Below the pieces are notes generated by a model. It saw only the letters and a list, made by a program, of their open reading frames with translations, did no database searches and had not been told where the DNA came from. Shown here one piece after another: positions 18,197 through 27,486 of a stretch of 64,000 bases of DNA (positions within the stretch are counted from its first letter, which is position 1; each line of letters opens with the position of its first letter). Both the position numbers and the translations under genes were made by a program. The DNA comes from Opitutia bacterium UBA4506 (GTDB lineage: Bacteria > Verrucomicrobiota > Verrucomicrobiia > Opitutales > Puniceicoccaceae): assembly GCA_002388665.1 (NCBI GenBank), contig DGMY01000060.1, positions 5,833 through 69,832 on the forward strand, read 5' to 3'.

Positions 18197-19588
18197 CTAC
18201 TGTCTCTTCAGACGCCACAGTGTAAAGGCTTGAAAGAGTGAGATCGCCCCCATGCCCAAAAGCAGCGAGAAGGCTCCAAACCGCAACCTGTACAACGAGC
18301 CCACAGCGGGTACCGGGTAGACCAATGCGACGATGAGAAGGATGGAAACAAGAACGACAAAGAATTTTTCGCGGCTTGGCCACCGAATCAGCCCGTACAA
18401 ACATCCCGCAAGCAGGACATAGGCAATCACGGTTTCGACCGCAGCCACTCTGCGCTGTGCCCCTCCGGTCTCCGTCTGTCCATCTCCCAACCATATATCG
18501 GGGAACGGTGAAAAGAGGCCGATCACCAGGGCACGGGGAAGATAGAATAACACGTCCTCGGCGCGCCGAAATTCCTGGTCTTTATCGACAAAGGTACCCG
18601 AATCCGGGAAGAGCCAAAAGAATACGGTTCGATTGTGAACCAGCCGATGAACATTCCGATCCACCGGACCGGGCAGCCAACTGGACTCCTGCCAAGGGGT
18701 TTCGGGCGGGAGATAGGAAGGGCGTTCGACTTCGGCAATTGTCACTGGAGCAGGCTCTTCTTCAACAGAGGCGACCACTACCGTCTCACTCGACTCGGTC
18801 ACTTCATCAGCATCATTGCTTCCCGATGATACGTTGCCTCCTTTCGTCCCCGCAAAGGGAAGAATCGCCAAAATCCCCAGAATGAAGACGAGACTATTGG
18901 CACACTCCCGAAGGGTACGCTTCCTCGCAGAAAGAAACGATACTCCGATGAGAAAGGCACCGACGAGAAAGGCGGCTATGGCAAAGACCGTTACACCGTA
19001 CCCTCGCATCAAACCCGCCCAAAAGGCACCGAGAACGATCCAGACAATTCCTCCGATGCGCGAACGCCAACTGGCCGCGGAGAGGATTTTTGCGCATCCC
19101 AAAAACATCGAGAACAGGCCGAGGCAATAGAGACCGTCTTTATGGAACTGGCTGACCCAGGTGAGCGTGGAAGGGAAAAAGACAAATGGAAGAATACCCG
19201 CAACACTCGCTCGAGCCCCCCATCCGAGGACTTGAAAAAGAGCCAGAAGCACCACTGCTGACAGACCGTGAAAGAGTGCATTGATCGGGAGAAGATAAAT
19301 CGGATCGGGGCCGACAAAATAGTAGACCGCCGCCATGATCCCGACCGGCTGGTTGGCGGACCATCCAGGATTCCATTCCCAAGCGCTCCAGCCTTCGGAG
19401 TCCATCCGGTCAGACATCTCAATGGCCATCTCGTGAAAGGTCACCGTATCGAGAACGGGCAAGAGTCCGTTCTCCCCCCCCATATAGGGAACGATCACTT
19501 TCTGGACGAGAATGCCCACACATAGTGCGTAGGCGGTCACCAATAGAAAAATGCTGGCTTTCAATCCAAATCGATTTGCGCAATTCAT
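18197..19588 (-). CDS. Polytopic membrane protein, GT-C or polymerase-like
   Basis: 463 residues, about 11 membrane segments. The first outer loop holds LPVLDTVTFHEMA followed by a W-rich stretch and a PVGIMAAVYY helix, a layout like GT-C membrane glycosyltransferases (acid residues in loop 1). A hydrophilic loop of about 90 residues rich in E and S lies after the seventh helix. I cannot assign a family; a Wzy-type polymerase is an alternative. The start overlaps the upstream GT4 stop by ATGA. Confidence 0.6.
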   Translation of the reverse strand: MNCANRFGLKASIFLLVTAYALCVGILVQKVIVPYMGGENGLLPVLDTVTFHEMAIEMSDRMDSEGWSAWEWNPGWSANQPVGIMAAVYYFVGPDPIYLLPINALFHGLSAVVLLALFQVLGWGARASVAGILPFVFFPSTLTWVSQFHKDGLYCLGLFSMFLGCAKILSAASWRSRIGGIVWIVLGAFWAGLMRGYGVTVFAIAAFLVGAFLIGVSFLSARKRTLRECANSLVFILGILAILPFAGTKGGNVSSGSNDADEVTESSETVVVASVEEEPAPVTIAEVERPSYLPPETPWQESSWLPGPVDRNVHRLVHNRTVFFWLFPDSGTFVDKDQEFRRAEDVLFYLPRALVIGLFSPFPDIWLGDGQTETGGAQRRVAAVETVIAYVLLAGCLYGLIRWPSREKFFVVLVSILLIVALVYPVPAVGSLYRLRFGAFSLLLGMGAISLFQAFTLWRLKRQ

Positions 19589-20661
19589 TCGCTTTTCAAT
19601 TCCTCGTATAGGTTCAAATAAGATGCCGCCGTATGCTCGACGGAGAAATTTCGGGCCCGCACTCGCGCAGCCTCTCCAAGCCGCACTCTGTCCTGCGGGC
19701 TCTTCAGGATTGCTGCGATCGCTTCGGTCCAGGCCCCCACATCGTCTACCGGCAGCAACACACCCGTGTCTCCCGCTCTTCCGACGAGTTCAGCAAGGCC
19801 GGGTACGTCCGAAGCCAGAACCGGTAGCCCGGCTCCCATGGCCTCAGCGGCCACCAACCCAAAACCTTCCCACAACGACGGGAGTAAAAAGACATCGCTA
19901 GAGGCGTAGTACGGAACGACATCCTCGCAGTATCCGGCGAACCGAACCCGGTCCCCTACCCCATGAGATTTCGCGAGCTCCTCCAACTCACCCGTCTGCT
20001 CACCTGTTCCGACAATTGTGTAAGTCCAGTCCAGGTCCGCCAGACCTGCCAACGCTCGAATGGCTAGGCCAAAGTTCTTCTTGGGAATGACCCGTCCAAC
20101 CGAAAGAAACTGCACCGTCTCTTTCAGATCCACCGAGCGATTCAGGGCGTCGAACGGACGCAGATCCACCCCGTTTGCGATCGTGGTCAATTTTCCGGCG
20201 GTTTGTGGGACCCAATCCTCCATCGACTCCTTCACTCCGTCGCTAATGCAGATGATCCGGTCGTAGCCCCGATAGAGGCATCGGTCAAAGATCCGCCCAC
20301 CTGGTAATTCCCGGCGGCGGTTACTGGTATCATGCTCCGTGGTTACCAGCGCCGGCCGGTTCTTCAATCCGCGCACCGCATACTTCCCAAACATCTGGCT
20401 TTGGGTCAGGTGGGTATGGACAACGTCGATTGGCGATTCCTCAGCCATACCTCGAAGCAATTTTCTCAAGCGGAAAGGCTCCTTCCAGCGCGGAAGCCGT
20501 TCTCCAAAGGAAACGACTTTCTCTGTCCCCCGATCGTCTCCGGTCTCCATGCTCAGGATCCACGAATCAACGCCAGCGGCAAGGTGCTCTCTATGGATTT
20601 GCGGAACCATGACTTCCGCCCCGCCGCCGATCAGCCGGTTGATGATATGAACGACCTTCAT
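19585..20661 (-). CDS. GT4-family glycosyltransferase
   Basis: 358 residues. The N-terminal half has VVHIINRLIGGGAEVM, the usual GT4 opening glycine loop. The donor domain has FLSVGRVIPKKNFGLAIRAL and then WEGFGLVAAEAMGAGLPVLA, the E-x7-E motif. ATG at 20661 shares its A with the upstream stop (TGATG); a longer open frame to 20751 lies inside the upstream gene. It is the standard cytoplasmic, nucleotide-sugar dependent retaining type. The sugar is unknown. Confidence 0.9.
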   Translation of the reverse strand: MKVVHIINRLIGGGAEVMVPQIHREHLAAGVDSWILSMETGDDRGTEKVVSFGERLPRWKEPFRLRKLLRGMAEESPIDVVHTHLTQSQMFGKYAVRGLKNRPALVTTEHDTSNRRRELPGGRIFDRCLYRGYDRIICISDGVKESMEDWVPQTAGKLTTIANGVDLRPFDALNRSVDLKETVQFLSVGRVIPKKNFGLAIRALAGLADLDWTYTIVGTGEQTGELEELAKSHGVGDRVRFAGYCEDVVPYYASSDVFLLPSLWEGFGLVAAEAMGAGLPVLASDVPGLAELVGRAGDTGVLLPVDDVGAWTEAIAAILKSPQDRVRLGEAARVRARNFSVEHTAASYLNLYEELKSE

Positions 20662-21887
20662 CAAGCGGGCTCCCCCGGTTGTTCGATAAACTCCAGAATG
20701 CGACCGGCAACGTGATCCCAATCGAAATTGATCCGAGCCCATTCCCGGCACTTTCGGGCGCGGTCCACTCGCACGGAAAATCCGGTGTCCAAGGAACGCT
20801 GCAGTGCCGCGGTCAACTCTTCGTCACTGTCTTTCCGATACAACTCAATCTCGTCGACGGGGAATCCGTCCATACCCGGCAGGAGGGAGCTGACAACCAT
20901 TCTGCCCGAGGCGAGATACTCTGCCATCTTCGAGGGAAACAGATACCGGGCCAGAGGCAGTTCAATCTCGTGCGGATTGACCAATATATCGGCATCCTCA
21001 ATCACCTGTAAGCGCTCGTCATCCGTACGCAAATAGCCGAGATACTCCACGTATCGATGACGTTCCGCGAGGTCACGCACCCGGCTCTCTTCCGGGCCAC
21101 GTCCTGAAACCTTCAACACTGCGGACCCTTCGGGTAGCGCCTCGAAAGCCCGCAAGAGCCGGTTAATCCCCCGGGGCTCATTCAACGATCCCGCATACAG
21201 AAAAACCGGAGGCTCACCTGACTTCTCTACAGGGGGAAGACTCAACAACCGTGTAAAGAACTGATGGTCCGGAACTACGCCGGGCACATGGAGCGATGAA
21301 CGGTCTTCACTAAATTCCCGGAGGACATTCGGGTTGAGAGCGATCAGCTTCTCCGACGCCTGCAGCAATCGCACCTGCCAGCGAAAGCGCCAATGCCCCA
21401 AGGAGCACCGCCCCTCACCGTGGTAATCGAGATCCGTCACGAAGGGGATCACCGGCAGAGAAAGAGAGCGACACACTCCCGCCAAAAAACCACCCTGCTC
21501 ATGGGTCGGCCCCAGGTTATAGACCAATAATCGGGGAGTATCCCCAGCCTCCCGCACCCGACGACTCCATGCGGTGAGATAGCTCTTTAGGTGCCCGGCA
21601 ATGCCCGCGGTTTTGAAAGGCTCGAGGTTGGTGATCCCCATGGATTCGAGTGGGGTATCCGGATAACCCTCCACCCGTCCTTCCAGATCACTTGGAAAGC
21701 GTTGCAGCCGGTCTCGCGGAAACAATCGAATCGGCGGGGTGGTCAAAATTGCGTCGGGCCGCCAGCCTTGCCGCGACAGTCCAGCCAGTAGAGACCGTTG
21801 AACATCAATCGTCGGCGAAGAGCCCACGCCGAATCGTTCCTCCCAAGCGGAAGGATAGACGCTACCAATATACAACCAACGGTTCAT
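20661..21887 (-). CDS. GT4-like glycosyltransferase
   Basis: 408 residues, GT-B fold. The N-terminal acceptor domain contains YNLGPTHEQGGFLAG. The donor domain has FLYAGSLNEPRGINRLLRAF and a C-terminal PSKMAEYLASGRMVV motif, which takes the place of the classic EGFGLPxxE of GT4 enzymes. It belongs to a diverged GT4 branch common in polysaccharide loci. It is coupled to the next gene by TGATG. A 96-base stretch upstream (21888-21983) separates it from the previous GT4 and shows no clear signal. Confidence 0.82.
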   Translation of the reverse strand: MNRWLYIGSVYPSAWEERFGVGSSPTIDVQRSLLAGLSRQGWRPDAILTTPPIRLFPRDRLQRFPSDLEGRVEGYPDTPLESMGITNLEPFKTAGIAGHLKSYLTAWSRRVREAGDTPRLLVYNLGPTHEQGGFLAGVCRSLSLPVIPFVTDLDYHGEGRCSLGHWRFRWQVRLLQASEKLIALNPNVLREFSEDRSSLHVPGVVPDHQFFTRLLSLPPVEKSGEPPVFLYAGSLNEPRGINRLLRAFEALPEGSAVLKVSGRGPEESRVRDLAERHRYVEYLGYLRTDDERLQVIEDADILVNPHEIELPLARYLFPSKMAEYLASGRMVVSSLLPGMDGFPVDEIELYRKDSDEELTAALQRSLDTGFSVRVDRARKCREWARINFDWDHVAGRILEFIEQPGEPA

Positions 21888-21983
21888 CGGATGGAGAGAG
21901 GTGAAAACCCAACGACTCTGTCGGTGTCCGCCTCGCCGCGAACAGCCGTCCGCGCGATTCGCAAATCAGACGACTCCACTGTA

Positions 21984-23210
21984 TCAGCAATCTTCAACAG
22001 AGTTTCCACAGACTGTCTCGTACATTTTTGCAAATCGCGGGATTACGACCTCATTGGAAAAGTGCTCTTCGGCCCGTTTCCTCGCTGCGCTGCCCATCAG
22101 TCTGCGCAGGTTTGAATCATCCAACAACCGGCCGATTCGATCCGCCAACTCATCCCCGCTTTCGGGCTCACACAGGTAGCCAGACTCGCCGTCTGAGATA
22201 ATGTCCGGGATTCCTCCCACACGGAATGAAACTACGGGGCGTCCACAAGCAGAGGCCTCAACGCCGGTGTTCGGGAGGTTATCCATCCGGGAAGGCAAGG
22301 TGACCACATCGGCCGCCGAATATGCGAGCGCGAGGGAAGCGTCGTCGTGAATCCAGCCCAGCGAGAAACAAGGGACCGCCCCGAGGTCGCCCGGGGAACC
22401 ATTGCCAAAGCAGACCAATCCAAATCGTTTTCCTTGATCGGTCAGTTTTCGGCAGGCGTAACGCAGGAGATCGAAGCCTTTCCGGGGGTCCCCCGCCCCC
22501 GCCTCTGATCCAAAGAGAACAAGTGGAAGATCGGGCGGCAACTTCAACAGTCGCCTCGCAATCGAGGGGTCCACATCATGGAAGACCCCAGTATCAATCG
22601 GATTGGGCAATACTTCCGTTCGCAGATCCTTCCACACAACACTATCACGGGCCCGTTGAGCCATCCAGGCGCTCGGAGTAATCGCCAACGGCTCAACCTT
22701 CCCGTACACGCGCTGCTTTTTCAACTGAAGCTTCCGATCCCACCTTCGATACAAGCGGCCCGGATTCTCGTTGGTATGTGGATAATGCCGCAGTCCGGAG
22801 AAGGGCCATTCATCATGGAAGGTCCACACAATCGGAATTTTTGCACCGAGCTTTCGAAGAAGCCCAACCGGGATGAAGCCACCTTGGACCCAGTGCAAAT
22901 GCAGGACATCCGGTCGTTCGGACTCCAGGACACTCGTTTGCCAGCGCGGCAGCCATGATGCAGATGTCATCATGTCACCAAACGCTCCAGCGGCGAGAAG
23001 GGGAAACCGGTCCATCCACGGACGCAACAAAGACCAGTACTTGGCGACTCCTCTACCGGGTCCTTGAATTTCCGAATCGGAGGTAACTTTGTTCTGAACC
23101 CACATGGCCGAGTCCACCCCGGCTTCGAGTAGGCCACTGTGCAATCGGTAGGCGGCGATCGACGCTCCGTTAATCCGATCAAAAGTACTGAGGTGTAAGA
23201 CCTTCGTCAT
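21984..23210 (-). CDS. GT4-family glycosyltransferase
   Basis: 408 residues. VLHLSTFDRINGASIAAYRL is the start of the WcaC-like GT4 group, with LHLHWVQGGF and WTFHDEWPFSG in the acceptor domain. The donor domain has VLFGSEAGAGDPRKGF, then PSRMDNLPNTGVEASACGRP, where N-TGVEA replaces the usual E-x7-E. Enzymes of this group act on colanic-acid-like and rhamnose-containing glycans. The start overlaps the upstream GT2 stop by ATGA. Confidence 0.88.
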   Translation of the reverse strand: MTKVLHLSTFDRINGASIAAYRLHSGLLEAGVDSAMWVQNKVTSDSEIQGPGRGVAKYWSLLRPWMDRFPLLAAGAFGDMMTSASWLPRWQTSVLESERPDVLHLHWVQGGFIPVGLLRKLGAKIPIVWTFHDEWPFSGLRHYPHTNENPGRLYRRWDRKLQLKKQRVYGKVEPLAITPSAWMAQRARDSVVWKDLRTEVLPNPIDTGVFHDVDPSIARRLLKLPPDLPLVLFGSEAGAGDPRKGFDLLRYACRKLTDQGKRFGLVCFGNGSPGDLGAVPCFSLGWIHDDASLALAYSAADVVTLPSRMDNLPNTGVEASACGRPVVSFRVGGIPDIISDGESGYLCEPESGDELADRIGRLLDDSNLRRLMGSAARKRAEEHFSNEVVIPRFAKMYETVCGNSVEDC

Positions 23211-24208
23211 TGGGATTTCATCACTACTCGTTTCAAAAAGGTTCGCAGGGCCGTAGCCGCAGGAACACGCCCCATTTCCGACCCCGCATAAAAGATCTCG
23301 CGTACTCCGATTGACGGCCGATTTCTCATAATATGGTAGTACCGCTGCAACTGCAGACGCTCCCGCAGGGAATCTTCCGAAAGCACCTTTGACCGACGGT
23401 TCGCCTCGAGAATGGATCCAAACCAGCGGTCGACCCGGCTCAATGCGACGGCGGGTTGCGGAAGATTGTCATAGGCACAAGCGTGATGCACTTCCAGGTC
23501 CTCATCGGAGGGTTCCAACCCCAGCCCACGAAGCGCTCTCTCACGGACCCGGCGACCACCCTCTTTCTGCTGACGTACGTATGCCGTCACTTTAACTTCC
23601 GGATCGTTGCGGTAGCGCAGCAGTTGGTCTGGCAGATTGGCTGCTGTAATTCTCCCGCAGGCGCGCTCCCACAGGTCATAGTCTTCCGCGGTTGGCGTTT
23701 CTTCGTAGGACAACCCGTTCTCACGGAACAAGGCCGCCCTCCACATCACTGTCGGGTGAAGAAAACTACAGTTAAATAGCAGGTTACTCCGAATCTTCCC
23801 GTGGTCCAATGGAACCGCAAAGGTTGCTTCACCGGTCTCCGCCGAGAGAGCGTTCGTGCCAAGAAGACCTACCTGCTCATTCTCTTGAAGAAAGGATACC
23901 TGCCGCACCAACCGGTCGGGCATCGACTCGTCATCGGCATCCATTCTCGCGATCAGGGATCCTTCTGCTAGGGACATCCCGCGGTTCAGGGTTTTCGCCA
24001 CTCCTCGGTTCTCTCCGTTCGGCAATACTCGAATCCGTTCATCAACAAACGAACGGGCAACTGAAACGGACTCATCCGTAGACCCGTCATCCAGTACCAA
24101 CAGTTCCCAGTCCCGATAGGTCTGGCCAACGATACTCTGGATAGCCGCACCGAGATATTTACTCCCGTTGTAGACTGGCAATAGAATCGATACGGTCGGC
24201 TTCATCAA
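23207..24208 (-). CDS. GT2-family glycosyltransferase
   Basis: 333 residues. Single GT2 domain: VSILLPVYNGSKYLG, LDDGSTDES, RMDADDESMPDRL (the metal-binding DADD) and a C-terminal helical region of about 100 residues. The size and order fit inverting GT2 enzymes such as WcaA. It sits between two GT4 genes and overlaps both by ATGA, so it is probably made with them as a set that builds one repeat unit. Confidence 0.9.
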   Translation of the reverse strand: MMKPTVSILLPVYNGSKYLGAAIQSIVGQTYRDWELLVLDDGSTDESVSVARSFVDERIRVLPNGENRGVAKTLNRGMSLAEGSLIARMDADDESMPDRLVRQVSFLQENEQVGLLGTNALSAETGEATFAVPLDHGKIRSNLLFNCSFLHPTVMWRAALFRENGLSYEETPTAEDYDLWERACGRITAANLPDQLLRYRNDPEVKVTAYVRQQKEGGRRVRERALRGLGLEPSDEDLEVHHACAYDNLPQPAVALSRVDRWFGSILEANRRSKVLSEDSLRERLQLQRYYHIMRNRPSIGVREIFYAGSEMGRVPAATALRTFLKRVVMKSQ

Positions 24209-25314
24209 TTGCCCTCCTTTACCGAGCGAAACAGTTTACCGTGTTCTTCAATCCAGGGCTTTCGGTCAAACCGTTCCTTCGCGCAAACTCGAGCGCCCCG
24301 ACTATATCGTTCATAGTCGGCCCGAACCTTCTTCACTGCGACCGCAAATCCTCGAGAATCCGCTGGCTCCTCGGTCTCAAAATTCTCAGTCGAAACGACT
24401 CCAACACCCGCCTCTTCCGAAACCATTTCAGGAAGACCACCACTGGAAGCATAGACGACCGGAAGTCCGGTCGCGAGGGCTTCGGCCACCAAGCGCGGAC
24501 ACGGGTCCATTACTTTCGTATGCAGCAACAGGTGGGACGTCCCGAATAAATCCGGTGCTTCGGATTGTAGGTATCGCCCGCGAAACTCGACTCGATCCTC
24601 CACCTTTAGCTCCCGCGCCCATGCCTTTGCTTCTTCCATTGCCTCACTCTCCGAACCCTTCCAGTTGTACGCACCCGCAACTACCAGAACATAGGAGTCA
24701 TCCAAGGCTGATAGGGTTTCCAGTGCCGTTCGCACGCGGTACCCGAACTGATGTGACCCTGCCAACAACAAGGTAAACTCACTCTCGATCGATCGGACAA
24801 CCGGGCGAAAGGTTTCCAAATCGACCGGATTTAACAGCACCTCGTTCTTCTCCGGTGCGTTCTCACGCAACCATTCCAAGGCACATTTCCGGCAAAACTG
24901 TGACTGGTATACCACTGCCGATGCCCGGTGATGAATCCAAGCCGCCCGCTGATTCTCTTCTTCCCATCCCTCAGGCTTCCACGCTGGGTAGGCCACGCCG
25001 TTCTGGTTCAACACAATCTTCGCCCCAAAAAATCGAGCCGTCTTTACCTGCCAACGAACAGTCCACGGATAGCAACTGCTAATCAGATACAGCGTATTGG
25101 CCCTCCAACGACAATTCGGGTATTCCTCCGACAGGTCCTGCAATTTGACGATCCCACCGGACGCAGGCTCATCTCTTCCCGGAATCCGCTCGTAGCCATA
25201 AAAGACCCGTGGCTTTGACGAAGGAATGATCCGTCCGAGCGCAAACCGCCCCGGTCCCTTGATCAAGATCTCGAAGGGGCGAAGGAGATATCGCTCTAAC
25301 AGTCGTGCGGCCAT
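24205..25314 (-). CDS. GT4-family glycosyltransferase
   Basis: 369 residues. The donor domain is clear: LLLAGSHQFGYRVR, VEFRGRYLQSEAPDLF, and CPRLVAEALATGLPVVYASSGG, the E-x7-E segment. The N-terminal acceptor domain is diverged but has NQNGVAYPAW. A frame open to 25446 was shortened to ATG at 25314, because the extra part overlaps the upstream gene and is not protein-like. The 55 bases upstream carry no strong Shine-Dalgarno, so the start is less certain than its neighbours'. Confidence 0.82.
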   Translation of the reverse strand: MAARLLERYLLRPFEILIKGPGRFALGRIIPSSKPRVFYGYERIPGRDEPASGGIVKLQDLSEEYPNCRWRANTLYLISSCYPWTVRWQVKTARFFGAKIVLNQNGVAYPAWKPEGWEEENQRAAWIHHRASAVVYQSQFCRKCALEWLRENAPEKNEVLLNPVDLETFRPVVRSIESEFTLLLAGSHQFGYRVRTALETLSALDDSYVLVVAGAYNWKGSESEAMEEAKAWARELKVEDRVEFRGRYLQSEAPDLFGTSHLLLHTKVMDPCPRLVAEALATGLPVVYASSGGLPEMVSEEAGVGVVSTENFETEEPADSRGFAVAVKKVRADYERYSRGARVCAKERFDRKPWIEEHGKLFRSVKEGN

Positions 25315-25369
25315 TGACTTGAAAGTCTTTCTACTGGATGCGGAATATACAGAAAATTCAGCCGTGTAA

Positions 25370-26446
25370 TTAGTCGACAAATCCGGTGAAGAACTTCTTC
25401 CACAACGGATCCTGAGCACGGTAATCGTTCTGCCCCGCAGTGACAAACCCTTCGGCCCGAATGGCCTCGCGATCGATCTCCTCCCGAGCTACACGCAACA
25501 GGGCGTCACTCATGGCCTCACTATCTTCTTTCGGAACCAACAGCCCGTTCACGCCGTCCTTCACTAAATCTGTAGCCTGACCGACAGGCGTAGAGACCAA
25601 CGGGACTCCGGTCGCCATCGACTCGAGAACAGCATTGGGTCCACCTTCTTGTCGAGAGGAGACCAGGTAAGCATCGAGAGCTGGATAGAGGGTGCCGACC
25701 TCGTCGGGATTATCGAAGACCCGATGGACGAAGGGCACGCCCTTCTCCTTCAATCCTTCCTTTACGTATCCCCGCGCCGGTCCACTGAGCAATACGAAGA
25801 CGTTCGGATGAGCCGCAGCCAATCTCGCGCAAGCCTCCACAAAGAGATCCGGCCCCTTGATTAATTTCGGTTCAAATCCTTCGCCCCATCCAGTTCCATC
25901 TTTCTGGAAGGACCCCACGACAAACGCGTTTCCAGGAACGCCTAAAATCGCCCGCGTGCGTTCGCGGTCGGCTGGAGCGAAGGGACGGAATACCCGCCCA
26001 TCAATTCCGATCGGAATCCGGTGTAAGATCTTCCGATCGATCCCCACTCCAACTAAGGCCTCTTCCATCTCCCGATGGGTAACCTGAATCCGCTGGAGCT
26101 GGTCCCGGTTCTTCTCAATTTTCTCAAACAGCTCGTCGAACTCAGGGTGACCGGTCCCCGGAAGCCCGTGAAACATTGCCGTAGCGTTTCGATGACCATT
26201 CCTGAGCCAATCGTCCTTGAGGAGACTGAATTGACTCCCCCAGAACACCGACTGTTTCCGAGAGTATCGCTGCCAATAGTCCTTCTCCTTCACATGGATA
26301 CCAATACGATGCGAAATCTCGCCTACGGCCCGCATCTCGACGTCAATCGCCCATCCGGCGTTGTCTCGTACAAGAATCAACCTCGAATGAGGGCGCCAAA
26401 AGCGACTGCCTGCCAGAAGTAATGATCCAGCTACTTTGCGCATCAT
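25370..26446 (-). CDS. GT4-family glycosyltransferase
   Basis: 358 residues. FVVGSFQKDGTGWGEGFEPK and KGPDLFVEACARLA open the donor domain; EGGPNAVLESMATGVPLVST is the E-x7-E segment. The start at 26446 is well supported: GGAGGTG lies 6 bases before it and it overlaps the upstream TGA as ATGA. An extension to 26530 was rejected for that reason. The enzyme belongs to a run of three GT4 genes (24205-27432) of similar size but different sequence. Confidence 0.9.
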   Translation of the reverse strand: MMRKVAGSLLLAGSRFWRPHSRLILVRDNAGWAIDVEMRAVGEISHRIGIHVKEKDYWQRYSRKQSVFWGSQFSLLKDDWLRNGHRNATAMFHGLPGTGHPEFDELFEKIEKNRDQLQRIQVTHREMEEALVGVGIDRKILHRIPIGIDGRVFRPFAPADRERTRAILGVPGNAFVVGSFQKDGTGWGEGFEPKLIKGPDLFVEACARLAAAHPNVFVLLSGPARGYVKEGLKEKGVPFVHRVFDNPDEVGTLYPALDAYLVSSRQEGGPNAVLESMATGVPLVSTPVGQATDLVKDGVNGLLVPKEDSEAMSDALLRVAREEIDREAIRAEGFVTAGQNDYRAQDPLWKKFFTGFVD

Positions 26447-27432
26447 GGTTTCACCTCCATTACCTCTAAATATTCTTTTGCAATGGATTCGATTGAGGGA
26501 ATCTCGATCAGAGCCGAAAGCTCCTCCCACCGGTCGCGAATCGACCCGAGAACTGCCGGGATCTCCTCGGCCCGATCAAATCCCAATCCCGCGTTTCCGA
26601 CGAGCTCCGCGTGTCCTCCACTCTTTCGGTAAGCGCACGGAAGCCCAACTGTGAGCGCTTCCACTACCGAGTTCGAACAGGGGTCATTGATACTCGCCGT
26701 AAGGTAGACGTCATTCTTCTTCAGCAAATCTGCCAGCTCAACACTGGGTACGGCGGGGATGTGGCGTATTCTTCTAAAGTCTGCCTGTGCCCTACCCACA
26801 AAAGTGAAATCGAACTGATCCAAATCCAGGTTCTCATCCAACCATCGATAGACGTCCAATCCCTTGTTTGGATTGTCTGACCAGCTGGAGGCGATCACAC
26901 GAAGCGGACGATCAAGTTTAGGCGGGATCTTCTCGCGGGCTTGAAAGATCTCGCAATCCGCCGCATTGCGAATCACTGGCCCCGGCAAAAGGCCAAAGCC
27001 CAGTCTCTCGTTTTCACTCCGGCTGAAGTTCGATTGAAACACAGAAGCCGAGGCGAACTCACGGTTCATCCTCGCAATCTCCAAATCAGTCCCGTCATCA
27101 AAACCCCGATATACCTGAAGCGGCCCATCGACCCGATGCACCGTCCGGATCGGTCGGTGACACAAGCGACGCAGCAACTCGGGAGAGAAATTGTAACTGT
27201 TGATCAGGAGGACTTCGGCTGATTCGGGCAGATGATTCACCGCCACGTCGATTCCCATCCGTTTCCATTCAGCCATTAAGGCACGCAAGAATTGATGCCC
27301 TCCCCCTGTCGGCGGTGGCGCAAAATCGTGGAAGAGCGAAATTCGTGCCTGAGAACTCCGCGCAGATTTCCGCTCCTGGCGCACTCGCTTCTCCAAATGA
27401 ATCCGATCTCTCAATCGATGATACAATCTCAT
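26443..27432 (-). CDS. GT4-family glycosyltransferase
   Basis: 329 residues. The N-terminal part carries HDFAPPPTGGGHQFLRALM and VHRVDGP. The donor domain has IASSWSDNPNKGLDVYRWL and SINDPCSNSVVEALTVGLPC, an E-x7-E segment with Cys and Ser in unusual places. ATG at 27432 is the likely start; a TTG 15 bases upstream is in frame. GT-B enzymes of this branch are often annotated only as group 1 glycosyltransferase. The substrate is unknown. Confidence 0.85.
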   Translation of the reverse strand: MRLYHRLRDRIHLEKRVRQERKSARSSQARISLFHDFAPPPTGGGHQFLRALMAEWKRMGIDVAVNHLPESAEVLLINSYNFSPELLRRLCHRPIRTVHRVDGPLQVYRGFDDGTDLEIARMNREFASASVFQSNFSRSENERLGFGLLPGPVIRNAADCEIFQAREKIPPKLDRPLRVIASSWSDNPNKGLDVYRWLDENLDLDQFDFTFVGRAQADFRRIRHIPAVPSVELADLLKKNDVYLTASINDPCSNSVVEALTVGLPCAYRKSGGHAELVGNAGLGFDRAEEIPAVLGSIRDRWEELSALIEIPSIESIAKEYLEVMEVKP

Positions 27433-27486
27433 TTCAAATATTTTCAACCCAGGGAAAATCGATCCACATACCGGTGCGCGGGTCCC

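Noticed and set aside
18197..19588. Wzy O-antigen polymerase
   Set aside because: The size and helix count fit loosely, but no specific motif was seen and the acidic first loop suits GT-C better; also no Wzx is present.
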